A stretch of DNA of 64,000 nucleotides from Psychrobacter cibarius (lineage in GTDB: Bacteria; Pseudomonadota; Gammaproteobacteria; Pseudomonadales; Moraxellaceae): the NCBI RefSeq assembly GCF_016107535.1, contig NZ_JABASQ010000002.1:186001-250000 (forward strand). The letters run 5' to 3'. The notes below the pieces were generated by a model. It saw only the letters and a list, made by a program, of their open reading frames with translations. It ran no database searches and was not told the origin of the DNA. This document shows, in pieces, positions 42,832-52,010 of this stretch. The translations under genes were made by a program, and so were the position numbers. How positions within the stretch are numbered: position 1 is the first letter of the stretch; each line of letters opens with the position of its first letter.

Positions 42832-42845
42832 GTGCATCCTAAAAT

Positions 42846-42922
42846 GGCGATGTAGCTCAGCTGGTTAGAGCGCATGACTCATAATCGTGAGGTCAAGAGT
42901 TCAAGTCTCTTCATCGCCACCA
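42846..42922 (+). tRNA. tRNA-Met(CAT)
   Basis: 77 bases including the encoded CCA. Acceptor GGCGATG pairs with CATCGCC, followed by ACCA. The D-arm TAGCTCAGCTGGTTAGAGC, the anticodon loop CTCATAA with anticodon CAT, and the T-loop GTTCAAGTC are all present. Features fit elongator tRNA-Met: the first base pair is intact, so it is not an initiator. A tRNA-Ile2 with a lysidine-modified CAT anticodon cannot be fully excluded by eye. It sits between rnpB and the capsule cluster, a common place for insertions. Confidence 0.95.
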
Positions 42923-42945
42923 TTTTTAGTAAGAACTGTAATATA

Positions 42946-42980
42946 AAAAATACCAATCACTATTTGATTGGTTTTTTTTT
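42946..42980 (+). terminator. Intrinsic terminator after tRNA-Met
   Basis: ACCAATC (42952-42958) and GATTGGT (42966-42972) with a 7-base loop, followed by a run of nine T; A-run on the other side. Confidence 0.85.
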
Positions 42981-43160
42981 GCCTGAAATAAATTATTTAA
43001 GAATATGGTGAATGGCTCAAGCCGCACCATAAAACATTATAATTACCTACTGATTTCTTGCTAAATCATAGCTTTATCTGTTTAGGTACAGATTAATTGT
43101 TGTAACTTATGTCCCGCTTACTTATCATAGGGGCTGTTTTCGGTAAAGTCCTGTAACGCC

Positions 43161-43973
43161 ATGTCTGTACAACTACCTCCTTATCGTCCTATTAAGCACC
43201 GCAGTGGTCTAAAAGTCATGGGTGCCGCATTTCATGCTTTGCTGATGCGTGAGCTGCAAACGCGCTTTGGTGGTTATCGCTTGGGCTATCTGTGGGCGCC
43301 ATTAGAGATAATGTTTCAAGTTGCTATTTATTTGATAATATTTGGCGCTATTATGACCCGTGTGCTGCCAGGAATGGACTACATGTTATTTCTGGTGGCA
43401 GGCCTAGTGCCTTTTCGTATGATGAGTACCATAGCAACACGAGCGTTAGGAGCAGTTGAGGCCAATCAAGGGCTTTTAATGTATCGATCAGTACGTCACA
43501 TTGACGTCATTATTGCCCGTTCATTTCTAGAGCTAGTGATTTATTTTTTTACCTTTGTACTGTTGTTAGTCATACTTGCATTCATTGGTATTCCCATCAG
43601 CCTTGCACATTTTAATGTAGTATTGTTTTGTTGGTTGACCTTATTTTTGTTTGGGTTTGGTCTAGCGATGATTATGATGGTTGTCGGTTATTATGGTGGT
43701 GAAATCAGCAAAATTATAGGTTTGATTTTTACTATTTTATATTTCATATCTGGGATTATGTACTCTATTCATATTATTCCTGAGCCATATCTAAGTTATT
43801 TATTGTATATCCCATTTGTCCATAATATCGAGCTAATGAGAAATGCACTATCTCCTACTTACCCCGCTTATCATATTGATATAGCGTATTTTTTAAAGTG
43901 GACAGTTGCAGTAAATTTCTTAGGTTTATTAATGTATAAAGCAGTAGAAAGAGACTTAATACGTTCTAAATAA
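43161..43973 (+). CDS. kpsM: Capsule polysaccharide ABC exporter, membrane protein
   Basis: Inner-membrane ABC-2 type permease of the KpsM/CtrC group, 270 residues, six predicted helices. The cytoplasmic amphipathic start carries ALLMRELQTRFGGYRLGYLWAPLEIM (~residues 28-53), typical of group 2 capsule exporters. It exports the lipid-linked polysaccharide together with KpsT. It is the first gene of kpsMTEDCS; kpsT starts 14 bases downstream. I do not see a JUMPstart/ops element upstream, only a weak TATAAT at 43038-43043. Region 1 of group 2 loci usually has kpsFE DUCS and region 3 kpsMT; here both are merged. Confidence 0.92.
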   Translation: MSVQLPPYRPIKHRSGLKVMGAAFHALLMRELQTRFGGYRLGYLWAPLEIMFQVAIYLIIFGAIMTRVLPGMDYMLFLVAGLVPFRMMSTIATRALGAVEANQGLLMYRSVRHIDVIIARSFLELVIYFFTFVLLLVILAFIGIPISLAHFNVVLFCWLTLFLFGFGLAMIMMVVGYYGGEISKIIGLIFTILYFISGIMYSIHIIPEPYLSYLLYIPFVHNIELMRNALSPTYPAYHIDIAYFLKWTVAVNFLGLLMYKAVERDLIRSK

Positions 43974-43987
43974 TGACAGGTAAGTGA

Positions 43988-44659
43988 ATGATTGAAATTA
44001 GAAATGTTTCTAAGTCCTTTATGACCAAGCAGGGTCGGCATTATCTCTTTAAAGATTTGAATCTGACCATTGGTGATAAAAAAAGTGTGGGTTTACTCGG
44101 TCGTAATGGGGCGGGTAAATCGACTTTGCTGCGTATTATTTGCGGACTAGATAAGCCTGATCACGGAGAGATTATTACCGACTCGACGATTTCTTGGCCA
44201 GTAGGGGTAGCCGGAGGTTTCCAAGGTAGTTTGACGGGTCGTCAAAACGTCCGCTTTGTTTGCCGTCTTTATTCAAGCGGTCCCTATATTGACGAAAAAA
44301 TTCGTTTTGTGGAAGAGTTCGCAGATATCGGAAACTATTTTGATATGCCGGTAAAAAGCTATTCTTCAGGGATGAAAGCACGTTTAACGTTTGGCTTAAG
44401 CTTGGCCTTCGATTTTGATTATTATATGCTTGATGAAGCAGGCGCTGTGGGTGATGCGGCTTTTCGTAAGCGTAGTGAAGAGATTTTAGCAGCGCGCCGC
44501 GAGCAAGCAGGATTTTTAATAGTGTCGCATAACATCGGTGATATTAAGCGTAATTGTGATATTGGTATTGTGCTAATGGATCAAACAGCACACGTCTTTG
44601 ACGATACAACAGAAGCGATTGAGGTATATGAAGAGCATGTCCACAAAGCGAAAAAATAA
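43988..44659 (+). CDS. kpsT: Capsule polysaccharide ABC exporter, ATPase
   Basis: 223-residue ATPase of the KpsT/CtrD group. Walker A GRNGAGKST (~residues 38-46), signature YSSGMKARLTFGLSLAF (~122-138) and Walker B YYMLDEAGAVGDAAF (~144-158). The shortened Q-loop region SWPVGVAGGFQGSLTGRQNVRF is characteristic of polysaccharide exporters. The ribosome site AGGTAAG precedes ATG 43988. Its 3' end overlaps the start of kpsE. Confidence 0.93.
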   Translation: MIEIRNVSKSFMTKQGRHYLFKDLNLTIGDKKSVGLLGRNGAGKSTLLRIICGLDKPDHGEIITDSTISWPVGVAGGFQGSLTGRQNVRFVCRLYSSGPYIDEKIRFVEEFADIGNYFDMPVKSYSSGMKARLTFGLSLAFDFDYYMLDEAGAVGDAAFRKRSEEILAARREQAGFLIVSHNIGDIKRNCDIGIVLMDQTAHVFDDTTEAIEVYEEHVHKAKK

Positions 44660-45743
44660 GATAATTGACTTCTCGCTGTTTATTGGCTTGGTGATCCTCC
44701 CTTGGGTGCTGGTGATCTTTTATGTCATGACGCTTGCCCATCCGCGGTTTATTTCGACGGCTGATGTGGTGGTCAAACAAGTCAGTGATACCAGTGTGCC
44801 TTCTGGCGGTGGACTGTCGGCCTTGTTGGGTGTGAACAGTACCAGTAAAGAAGATGCGACTTATCTGACCGAGTATATTCTATCCAATGATATGGTGAAG
44901 CGCCTTGATAATAAGTTCAAGTTCCGCGAAGCGTATCATGTCGATGGCTCAGATCCGCTCAATGAAATTAAGCCTGATGCGACACAAGAAGAATTACTTG
45001 AGTACTTCAAAAAGCGTGTACACATCAATCTGGACGAGCAAAGCTATGTGCTGTCAGTATCGACGGAAGCCTTTGATCCAAAGTATGCTTTTGAGCTGAA
45101 TAAAACAATCCTCAATGAGTCTGAGCAGTTCGTCAACCGTATTTCACAAGAGGTGGCTCGTGATCAGCTGGTATTTGCTGAGACACAGTTAGATGAATCA
45201 CAAGATCGCCTAAATGATGCCAAAGAGCAGCTATTAAAATATCAAAACGAAAATGAGATTTACGATCCACAATCCAATGCTCAAATTGTGAATCAGCTGA
45301 TTGGTAGTTTGCAAGCGCAATTAAGTTCATTACGTACCGAAGAGCGTCAATTACTCAGCTATCTAAATCCAGATGCACCGCAAGTAGTGTCATTAAGAAG
45401 CCAGATTAAAGCAGTCGAAGAGCAAATCAACCAAGAGCAAACCAAGCTGACATCACCGAATACCACCAAGTTAAACCGTCAAGCGGTACAGTTTGAGACT
45501 ATCAAGGCAGATGTTGATTTCGCTACTGAGCTCTATAAATTGTCGTTATCTTCACTTGAGAAGGCACGTTTAGAAGCTTTTAAAAAGATGAAGAATTTGA
45601 TTGTTATCTCAACACCATATCAGGCTGAAGAAGCAACTTATCCACGCCGTGCTTATATTATTTGGACGTCGCTAGCATTACTTATGATGCTTTATGGATT
45701 TGTGCGCCTAGTGATGGCAGTTGTTCGTGATCATCGTAGCTAG
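44637..45743 (+). CDS. kpsE: Capsule polysaccharide export inner-membrane protein (KpsE/CtrB type)
   Basis: Polysaccharide co-polymerase-type protein, 368 residues from 44637. It has a membrane helix near the N-terminus (IIDFSLFIGLVILPWVLVIFYVM), a large periplasmic part with coiled coils (~residues 150-330), and a second membrane helix at the C-terminus (AYIIWTSLALLMMLYGFVRLVMAVV). It links the KpsMT exporter to the outer-membrane KpsD. The start is uncertain: ATG 44637 is the best compromise, with GAGG 12 bases upstream; ATG 44628 is too near this site, and TTG 44598 has none. All choices overlap the end of kpsT, meaning tight coupling. Confidence 0.88.
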   Translation: MSTKRKNKIIDFSLFIGLVILPWVLVIFYVMTLAHPRFISTADVVVKQVSDTSVPSGGGLSALLGVNSTSKEDATYLTEYILSNDMVKRLDNKFKFREAYHVDGSDPLNEIKPDATQEELLEYFKKRVHINLDEQSYVLSVSTEAFDPKYAFELNKTILNESEQFVNRISQEVARDQLVFAETQLDESQDRLNDAKEQLLKYQNENEIYDPQSNAQIVNQLIGSLQAQLSSLRTEERQLLSYLNPDAPQVVSLRSQIKAVEEQINQEQTKLTSPNTTKLNRQAVQFETIKADVDFATELYKLSLSSLEKARLEAFKKMKNLIVISTPYQAEEATYPRRAYIIWTSLALLMMLYGFVRLVMAVVRDHRS

Positions 45744-45798
45744 TTTTAACACACCAGATATCAGTAATGATCGATAGATCAGCAAAGGAATACCACTC

Positions 45799-47580
45799 AT
45801 GAATATGAAACCACGTCCTATTGTGACCGTGATAAAAGTGTTAAGTTTGGCCATGGCCGCCAGCAGTGTATCAGCACTAGCAGCAGGCAGTTATGCTGAT
45901 CAAATTTCAGGATCTAGCTTTGGCACCAGCAATAACAGCATGAGTCAAGACCAAAACAGCAATAACATCAATGTCTCAACACAGGCATTTGCAGGTGGTG
46001 TATCAGGACAGGCGACCGCGCAAGAAGCGGTTAATGCCTCAAGCTTGCCAAGTCAGTCAGTCATCAATACCACGCGCCCCTATCAAGACATCAACACGCA
46101 AGACATGATGTTTGGTGAGCAGCTGTTTCGTGGAGCATTTTCGACCACCTCTGGCTCTACCTTTAATGACAGTTATGTGATTAATCCAGGTGATAACGTC
46201 CAAGTACGGATGTGGGGCGCTTATCAATATGCGGCTACCATGACCGTCGACCCACAAGGCAATATTTTCTTGCCAAATATCGGTCCAGTACGTGTCTCAG
46301 GTGTGCAAAATGGCAGTCTGCAAAATGTGGTAAAAAGTGCTGTCAGTCGTATTTATCGCTCGAACGTTGGCGTTTATGCTTCATTAGAGCAAGCACAGCC
46401 AGTGAAGGTATTTGTAACAGGTTTCGTCAAGCAACCAGGCTATTACGGCGGTTTAGCAGCAGACTCGGTATTGTCTTATTTGGATAGAGCAGGTGGCGTT
46501 GACCCAACACGTGGTAGTTATATTGATATTCAAATCAAACGTAATGGGCAAATGCTACAGCAAGTCAACCTGTATGATTTTTTACTAGCGGGTAAATTAC
46601 AAGCATTCTCTTTTCGTGATGGCGATGTGATTACGGTCGCGCCGCAGAAAAAAACCTTTGAAGTAGGCGGTCAAGTCCAAAACGAATATACCTTTGAATT
46701 TGATGTGAACGATCTGACCATTGGTGATGTATTGCAAGTGGCCAATCCAGCAGCGAATGCCACCAACGTTAGTATCACTCGCAGTGCAGGACGTGCACAG
46801 ACGGCGGAATATTACTCGTTGGCAGAAGCTCAAAACGTGCCTGTTTATAATGGTGATCAGATGGTAGTTACCTCCGATCGTTATGCGGGCACAATCGCGG
46901 TGCAAGTAAAAGGTGCGCATACAGGTAATGGTGCCATGGTTGTGCCATATGGTGCTCGCTTAAAGGACATCGTGCCACAGCTACAGCCAAGCCCACTCGC
47001 TAAACTGACTCATCTGACCATTTATCGTGAGTCTGTTGCTGAGCAACAAAAACGCATGATTAATGAGTCACTCGATCGTCTAGAAGAGCTGACGCTTGCC
47101 ACGCAGTCGACCACTCGTGAAGAAGCAGCACTGCGTCAAGACGATGCAGCATTGGTTAAGCAGTTTGTTGCCAAAGCGCGTAATGTTAAAACGACGGGTC
47201 AAATTGTTGTCGTCCCGAATTCGTGGCAGGATATTATTCTGCAGCAAGGTGATATCATTGAGATACCTGCGCAAACGTCTGTCATTACCGTTAATGGTCA
47301 AGTACGAGCACAAGGCGCGCTGACCTTTAATCCAGATTATACCGTTGGTGATTATGTTGCCAATTCAGGCGGTTTCTCTGACAATGCTGATGTTAAAGAA
47401 ATCTTGATTATCCATCAAAATGGCGCCAGTGAGGTGGTCAATACCGCTTACCGTATCCAGCAAGGCGATGAGATTATGGTATTACCAAAAGTCAAAACCA
47501 AGCGCGTAGAAATTGCTCGCGGCTTATCGCAAATTGTTTATCAGTTGGCCATTGCTGCTAAAGTAGTTCTCGATTTATAA
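45799..47580 (+). CDS. kpsD: Capsule polysaccharide outer-membrane export protein
   Basis: 593 residues; forms the outer-membrane side of the capsule export channel (KpsD group of the Wza/OPX family). A Sec signal peptide (VIKVLSLAMAASSVSALAAG) is followed by a Ser/Asn/Gln-rich stretch. The polysaccharide export domain has INPGDNVQVRMWGAY and VDPQGNIFLPNIGPVRVSG (~residues 130-170), followed by several SLBB-type beta-grasp segments, e.g. VKVFVTGFVKQPGYYGG and ITVNGQVRAQGAL. No lipobox is seen, consistent with KpsD rather than Wza. AAGGA lies nine bases before ATG 45799. Confidence 0.9.
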   Translation: MNMKPRPIVTVIKVLSLAMAASSVSALAAGSYADQISGSSFGTSNNSMSQDQNSNNINVSTQAFAGGVSGQATAQEAVNASSLPSQSVINTTRPYQDINTQDMMFGEQLFRGAFSTTSGSTFNDSYVINPGDNVQVRMWGAYQYAATMTVDPQGNIFLPNIGPVRVSGVQNGSLQNVVKSAVSRIYRSNVGVYASLEQAQPVKVFVTGFVKQPGYYGGLAADSVLSYLDRAGGVDPTRGSYIDIQIKRNGQMLQQVNLYDFLLAGKLQAFSFRDGDVITVAPQKKTFEVGGQVQNEYTFEFDVNDLTIGDVLQVANPAANATNVSITRSAGRAQTAEYYSLAEAQNVPVYNGDQMVVTSDRYAGTIAVQVKGAHTGNGAMVVPYGARLKDIVPQLQPSPLAKLTHLTIYRESVAEQQKRMINESLDRLEELTLATQSTTREEAALRQDDAALVKQFVAKARNVKTTGQIVVVPNSWQDIILQQGDIIEIPAQTSVITVNGQVRAQGALTFNPDYTVGDYVANSGGFSDNADVKEILIIHQNGASEVVNTAYRIQQGDEIMVLPKVKTKRVEIARGLSQIVYQLAIAAKVVLDL

Positions 47581-47660
47581 CCATTATTGAAAAGTTGTAT
47601 AACAAGAGAACAAGTCATCTGCATAGATAGATGCAAAAGTAATGAATAAGGGTGTTAAAA

Positions 47661-50243
47661 ATGGCAAAAAGTGCGGCAGATGATGTCAATGTGGCAGTGA
47701 CCTCTCACTCTGATAATGCGCTGTTTTTGCCATCATACCCATACCCATTGCCACAGCACTTGGCGGTCATTGGTAAGGGTATGCGTCAAAACAATGTACT
47801 TTTGTCTCAGGTATTGCAAGCAGATATTCAGCGCTGGTATCCGTGGTCAGGTCTACCGCAACGTGTTAATGCAGGTAAAACGCTTTTACTGTCTGCATTG
47901 CCATTACCTAATGTTGTAAAAAATCAGATAACTCATTTGTCCAGTTCCTCTCTCTCTTTTCAGCAACCCGATGCCTTTATCGGTTGGGGTCGTAAAAAAA
48001 GCTATCAACGAGCTAATAAAGTGGCTAAGCGGCAAAAGCTTGAGACATTAAGTGTCGAAGATGGCTTTTTGCGCTCATTAGATTCTGGTATTAGTAGCCG
48101 TCATGGCCTGAGTGTCGTCGTTGATGACCTTGGTATTTATTTTGATACGACGCATGACTCACGCCTTGAGCGGCTGATTATTGAGCGTACTAAAAATACT
48201 GCTACGCCTAATAATTACGAAATAGATGACGCGCGTGCGCGGCAATTGATGGCACGTATTTGTAATGAGCAGCTCAGTAAATATAACGCAGTGATCGATT
48301 GTCCGTCCTTGAATGAATTGATAAGTGAAGACGGCGCTAATACAACGGCAGATTCCTTGAAATCGCATGTTTTATTGATTGACCAAGTGGTTGGTGATGC
48401 TTCTATCACCGGTGCGGGCGCGGATAAACGTCAGTTTAAGAAGATGTTAAAATCTGCGTGTCGTAATCATCCTCATGCCCATATTTGGATAAAGGCACAT
48501 CCTGCGTCAAAATCAGGATACCTGACCCGTTTAAAACTACCTAAACAGGTTCGGCTATTAACGCAATCACTCAATCCTATACAGCTATTAGAGCAAGTTG
48601 ACCATGTTTATACGGTCAGCTCACATATGGGCTTTGAAGGGTTGATGTTAGGTAAAGCAGTACATTGCTTCGGGGTCAACTGGTATAGTGGCTGGGGTCT
48701 AACTGATGACAGCGGCGCACCCAAAAATCTGCTTAAAGCGGTCGAAAAACGTCGTCAAAAACTTGTCAGCAAACAGCTAGAGGATCGGGAACATTCAAAT
48801 CCTGCGTTGTTTCCTAAATCATTTGCTAAAAAAACATCTGCGACGTTAGAAACGTTATTTTATAGCGCCTATATAGATTATAGTCGTTATGTAGATCCGG
48901 CCACCAAGCAAGCCTGTGATATTGATACAGCGATAGAATGGCTAGTGACTAATCGATATTGGCAAGCGCGCCTTGAAGGGGATCTCACGATATATGAATT
49001 TAGTCGCTGGAAATTACCATTTGTAAAAGCTTTTACGAATCTACCGCGTACGACATTATTTATCAAACCCAAGCCACGTCTCAAGAATCTACTGCATCCT
49101 GATCATTTTCGTGTTGATTATCAGCAGCCTCTATTAGTGTGGGGTTTGGCTAAGCGGCAACAAGTAAAAAATAAATTACAGCGTAAGCTTGAGAAACAGC
49201 CGCATTTGTCCATACCGTCTATATACTGTATGGAAGATGGATTTATCCGCTCAAATGGTTTGGGCGCGACGTTGTTAGCACCGTTGTCGGTCGTCATAGA
49301 CAAGCAAGGCATTTATTATGATGCGACCCAGCCCTCAGATTTAGAGACGTTGCTACGTCATTGTCAAGCACTGAACCCACAGCAAAGTGTCCGTGTAAAA
49401 CAGCTGCAAGATAAATTGCTGAATCAGCGGGTGAGTAAATACAATGTTGGGGCTGAGGTCGACAGTGCTAATAACCAGCATACTTCTTGGATGGATGAGG
49501 CTAGGGTATCTGGCAAGCGTCGTCTTCTAATCATCGGTCAAGTCGAAGATGATTTATCGGTGCAGTACTGTGGCTCGACGATCAAAACCAACAGCGGCTT
49601 GATTGAGCGTGTATGCCAAGACAACCCTAATGCTTATCTTATTTATAAGCCGCATCCTGATGTTGAAGCAGGACTAAGGGCTGGTAAGGTTAGCGCAGAG
49701 TTTTTACAACAGGTCAGTGCCGTCGCCTATGATACCGCGATGCCTGATTGCTTAGAGTGTGTTGATGAAGTACATACGATTAGCTCATTGACTGGCTTTG
49801 AGGCGTTGCTGCGCGGTTTAGACGTTACTTGCTACGGCTTACCGTTTTATGCTGGTTGGGGGTTAACGGCAGATATTGATGCCCAGTTTTCACCGAAAGC
49901 TGACTATTTAGAGAGACGAAAACGCGACACTGCATTAACGCTTGAGCAATTGTTATATTGTGCGCTTATTCGCTATCCCTTATATCGTTTACCTAATGGG
50001 TACGGGCTTGCACAAGTAGAGCAAGTGATTGACTATTTATACCCTCCTAAAAGCGCTCCTTTGCTTAAAGATATTCATAATACAGAATCTCAAGCGCAAA
50101 TATCTAACCCTATAAATAGCTCGATTAACCATGCGACTTCAGTTTTACCCACGCTATCTGAAAATTTTAAACGCCAAGCGACTACTCGTTTTATGCAGCA
50201 GCGTCATCAATGGCAGCAGCGCCTGCGTAAACTATCTCGTTAG
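47661..50243 (+). CDS. kpsC: KpsC-type dual beta-Kdo transferase for the capsule lipid linker
   Basis: 860 residues, two related glycosyltransferase halves. The N half has VEDGFLRS (~132), DQVVGDAS, IKAHPASKSGY and SSHMGFEGLMLGKAV with GWGLTDD. The C half repeats them as MEDGFIRS (~523), GQVEDDLS, YKPHPDVEAGL and SSLTGFEALLRG with GWGLTAD. In known group 2 systems KpsC adds alternating Kdo residues to the lipid primed by KpsS. It is considerably longer than E. coli KpsC (about 675), with a linker at ~365-470 and a C-terminal basic tail. ATG 47661 has AAGGG about 8 bases upstream; GTG 47652 is an alternative. Confidence 0.9.
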   Translation: MAKSAADDVNVAVTSHSDNALFLPSYPYPLPQHLAVIGKGMRQNNVLLSQVLQADIQRWYPWSGLPQRVNAGKTLLLSALPLPNVVKNQITHLSSSSLSFQQPDAFIGWGRKKSYQRANKVAKRQKLETLSVEDGFLRSLDSGISSRHGLSVVVDDLGIYFDTTHDSRLERLIIERTKNTATPNNYEIDDARARQLMARICNEQLSKYNAVIDCPSLNELISEDGANTTADSLKSHVLLIDQVVGDASITGAGADKRQFKKMLKSACRNHPHAHIWIKAHPASKSGYLTRLKLPKQVRLLTQSLNPIQLLEQVDHVYTVSSHMGFEGLMLGKAVHCFGVNWYSGWGLTDDSGAPKNLLKAVEKRRQKLVSKQLEDREHSNPALFPKSFAKKTSATLETLFYSAYIDYSRYVDPATKQACDIDTAIEWLVTNRYWQARLEGDLTIYEFSRWKLPFVKAFTNLPRTTLFIKPKPRLKNLLHPDHFRVDYQQPLLVWGLAKRQQVKNKLQRKLEKQPHLSIPSIYCMEDGFIRSNGLGATLLAPLSVVIDKQGIYYDATQPSDLETLLRHCQALNPQQSVRVKQLQDKLLNQRVSKYNVGAEVDSANNQHTSWMDEARVSGKRRLLIIGQVEDDLSVQYCGSTIKTNSGLIERVCQDNPNAYLIYKPHPDVEAGLRAGKVSAEFLQQVSAVAYDTAMPDCLECVDEVHTISSLTGFEALLRGLDVTCYGLPFYAGWGLTADIDAQFSPKADYLERRKRDTALTLEQLLYCALIRYPLYRLPNGYGLAQVEQVIDYLYPPKSAPLLKDIHNTESQAQISNPINSSINHATSVLPTLSENFKRQATTRFMQQRHQWQQRLRKLSR

Positions 50244-50271
50244 TTTATTCTAAACTTGTGACGCAAATCCA

Positions 50272-50302
50272 TTGCGACAAGTAGGGGCTTTTTCGGTATA
50301 AT
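50272..50302 (+). promoter_or_regulatory. Possible internal promoter before kpsS
   Basis: A perfect TATAAT at 50297-50302, with TTGCGA at 50272-50277 (19-base spacer). The 160-base gap between kpsC and kpsS is the largest in the cluster, which agrees with a separate start. Confidence 0.5.
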
Positions 50303-50403
50303 CAGTGATGATTGATGTGTATTCACACGGCTTAATATTCAAGTTGTTTAATAAATACTCCCGCTTTTATCCTTCATCTTCTCATTAATGGTAATTCAAT
50401 ACT

Positions 50404-51648
50404 ATGGCAGCTTCGATGTCTCACTTGCTTACTCATCGACACGTCTTGCTGTTACAGGGAAAGATGGGCGGATTCTTCAACCGTTTTTCGACATTTCTGC
50501 AAACTCAAAATATTAAGGTTAGTAAGATCAACTTTAATGCAGGTGATGCATTTTTTTATCATCATGATAATACCTATGAATATACCGATACGTTAGCGCA
50601 GTTCTCTTCTTGGTTGCAGGCTTTCATTGCAGAAAATAGCATTGATGCGATTGTCTGTTTTGGTGATTGTCGTCCGCATCACACCCAAGCTGCTTGTATC
50701 AGTGAGCAGTTGGGCACCTCTTTTTTTGTATTTGAAGAAGGCTACTTGCGTCCCGATTACATTACATTGCAAGAATATGGCATTAATGGCTATTCGCGCT
50801 TAAATACGGCAGATATTAAAGCGCTCAAAAAAGCCAATGATAAACCACTGTATACTCACAATCGTTTTTATCGTTTGAGTATCGCTGCGATTGTCTACTA
50901 TATTATCGTTTGGGTGTACAAAAGTCGCTATCCGCACTATTCGCATTATCGTGGTATGACGGCGTGGCAAGAAGCAATCGCTTGGCTCAAAGCACCATGG
51001 CGTAAATTGCGAGGGTATTTACCTGATAAGCGATTGCAAAATAAGCTGACAAAAGAACAAAGTAATAATTATTTTTTGATTAGTTTACAAGTGCATAATG
51101 ACTCGCAGATTACCCATCATAGTGACTATCGTGATGTGGTGCAGTTTATTGATGAGTCTATTGCAAGCTTTGCAGAGTATGCTGATAAGCAGCAATTACT
51201 GGTATTCAAGCATCATCCGCTAGATCGTGGTCATCGAGATTATCGCGAGCTGGTATCTAGCTTGGCCAGACGCTATCAAGTGGCGGATCGTGTATTCTAT
51301 GGTTGCGACATGCACCTGCCAACCTTGATGAAACACAGTATTGGGATGGTGACCATCAATAGCACGACAGGTTTGCAATCGGTATATCACAAAAAACCTA
51401 CCAAGATCATGGGTCGCGCGATTTATGATACGCCGAAACTGATAGATCAAAAACCACTTAATGAGTTTTGGCAACAACCTCACCACCCAGATAATGAGTT
51501 TTATCTTAGATTTCGTGAATACTTGATAGAGCAAACTCAGATCAACGGGGCTTTTTACGGTAAGTCACCATGGATGTATAAATATCTGCATAGCGCAGGA
51601 TGTGAACCCATAGAGAGTGATCTGTCCAAAACCAATACCCCTCAGTAG
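50404..51648 (+). CDS. kpsS: KpsS-type Kdo transferase priming the capsule lipid anchor
   Basis: 414 residues. In group 2 capsules KpsS adds the first Kdo to phosphatidylglycerol, which KpsC then extends. It shares short motifs with KpsC: FEEGYLRPDYITLQ (~residues 119-132), LLVFKHHPLDRGH (~264-276) and INSTTGLQSVYHKKPTKIMG (~315-334). The N-terminal GKMGGFFNRF is also typical. The start is weakly supported; ATG 50404 and 50416 are both possible and neither has a clear ribosome site. It is the last visible capsule gene; no kpsF, kpsU or repeat-unit genes follow. Confidence 0.88.
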   Translation: MAASMSHLLTHRHVLLLQGKMGGFFNRFSTFLQTQNIKVSKINFNAGDAFFYHHDNTYEYTDTLAQFSSWLQAFIAENSIDAIVCFGDCRPHHTQAACISEQLGTSFFVFEEGYLRPDYITLQEYGINGYSRLNTADIKALKKANDKPLYTHNRFYRLSIAAIVYYIIVWVYKSRYPHYSHYRGMTAWQEAIAWLKAPWRKLRGYLPDKRLQNKLTKEQSNNYFLISLQVHNDSQITHHSDYRDVVQFIDESIASFAEYADKQQLLVFKHHPLDRGHRDYRELVSSLARRYQVADRVFYGCDMHLPTLMKHSIGMVTINSTTGLQSVYHKKPTKIMGRAIYDTPKLIDQKPLNEFWQQPHHPDNEFYLRFREYLIEQTQINGAFYGKSPWMYKYLHSAGCEPIESDLSKTNTPQ

Positions 51649-52010
51649 ATTATTGATTGTTCATATCCAGTTAGCATGAGTCTTGTCGAAGTGAATAAGG
51701 TGCTATCAAGCCGCTCGCTTTCTATCTGTACAGTTATCCGCTCGTAACTTCACTTGTAAATCATCCCTCTGCTAATAAAATCGCCTTACTTTATGGTAGA
51801 AAACTGCTAGAATGCTCTTTCATGCCTGCGCGTAAGAGTTGACGTCCTGAGCGGTTGATTGGAGATGATAATATTGGCAAATAAGCTGATTCTAATTATT
51901 TTCTCTTGTTATTGCTCCCTTAACGATGGACAGCTATTTTAGCGGTTGCGCCTGACAGCATTTATTTCTTGATTTTATTATTCTATCACCCTTAATTTAG
52001 TAGGCGCTTT
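51649..52010. other. Intergenic region between kpsS and lepA
   Basis: 362 bases with no gene and no clear terminator for kpsS. A possible lepA promoter has TAGAAT at 51808-51813 and CTTACT at 51785-51790 (17-base spacer), which would give a leader of about 190 bases. Confidence 0.45.

Noticed and set aside
42981..43160. JUMPstart/ops antitermination element before kpsM
   Set aside because: No GGCGGTAG-type core is present; the TCGGTAAAG near 43140 is not a match.
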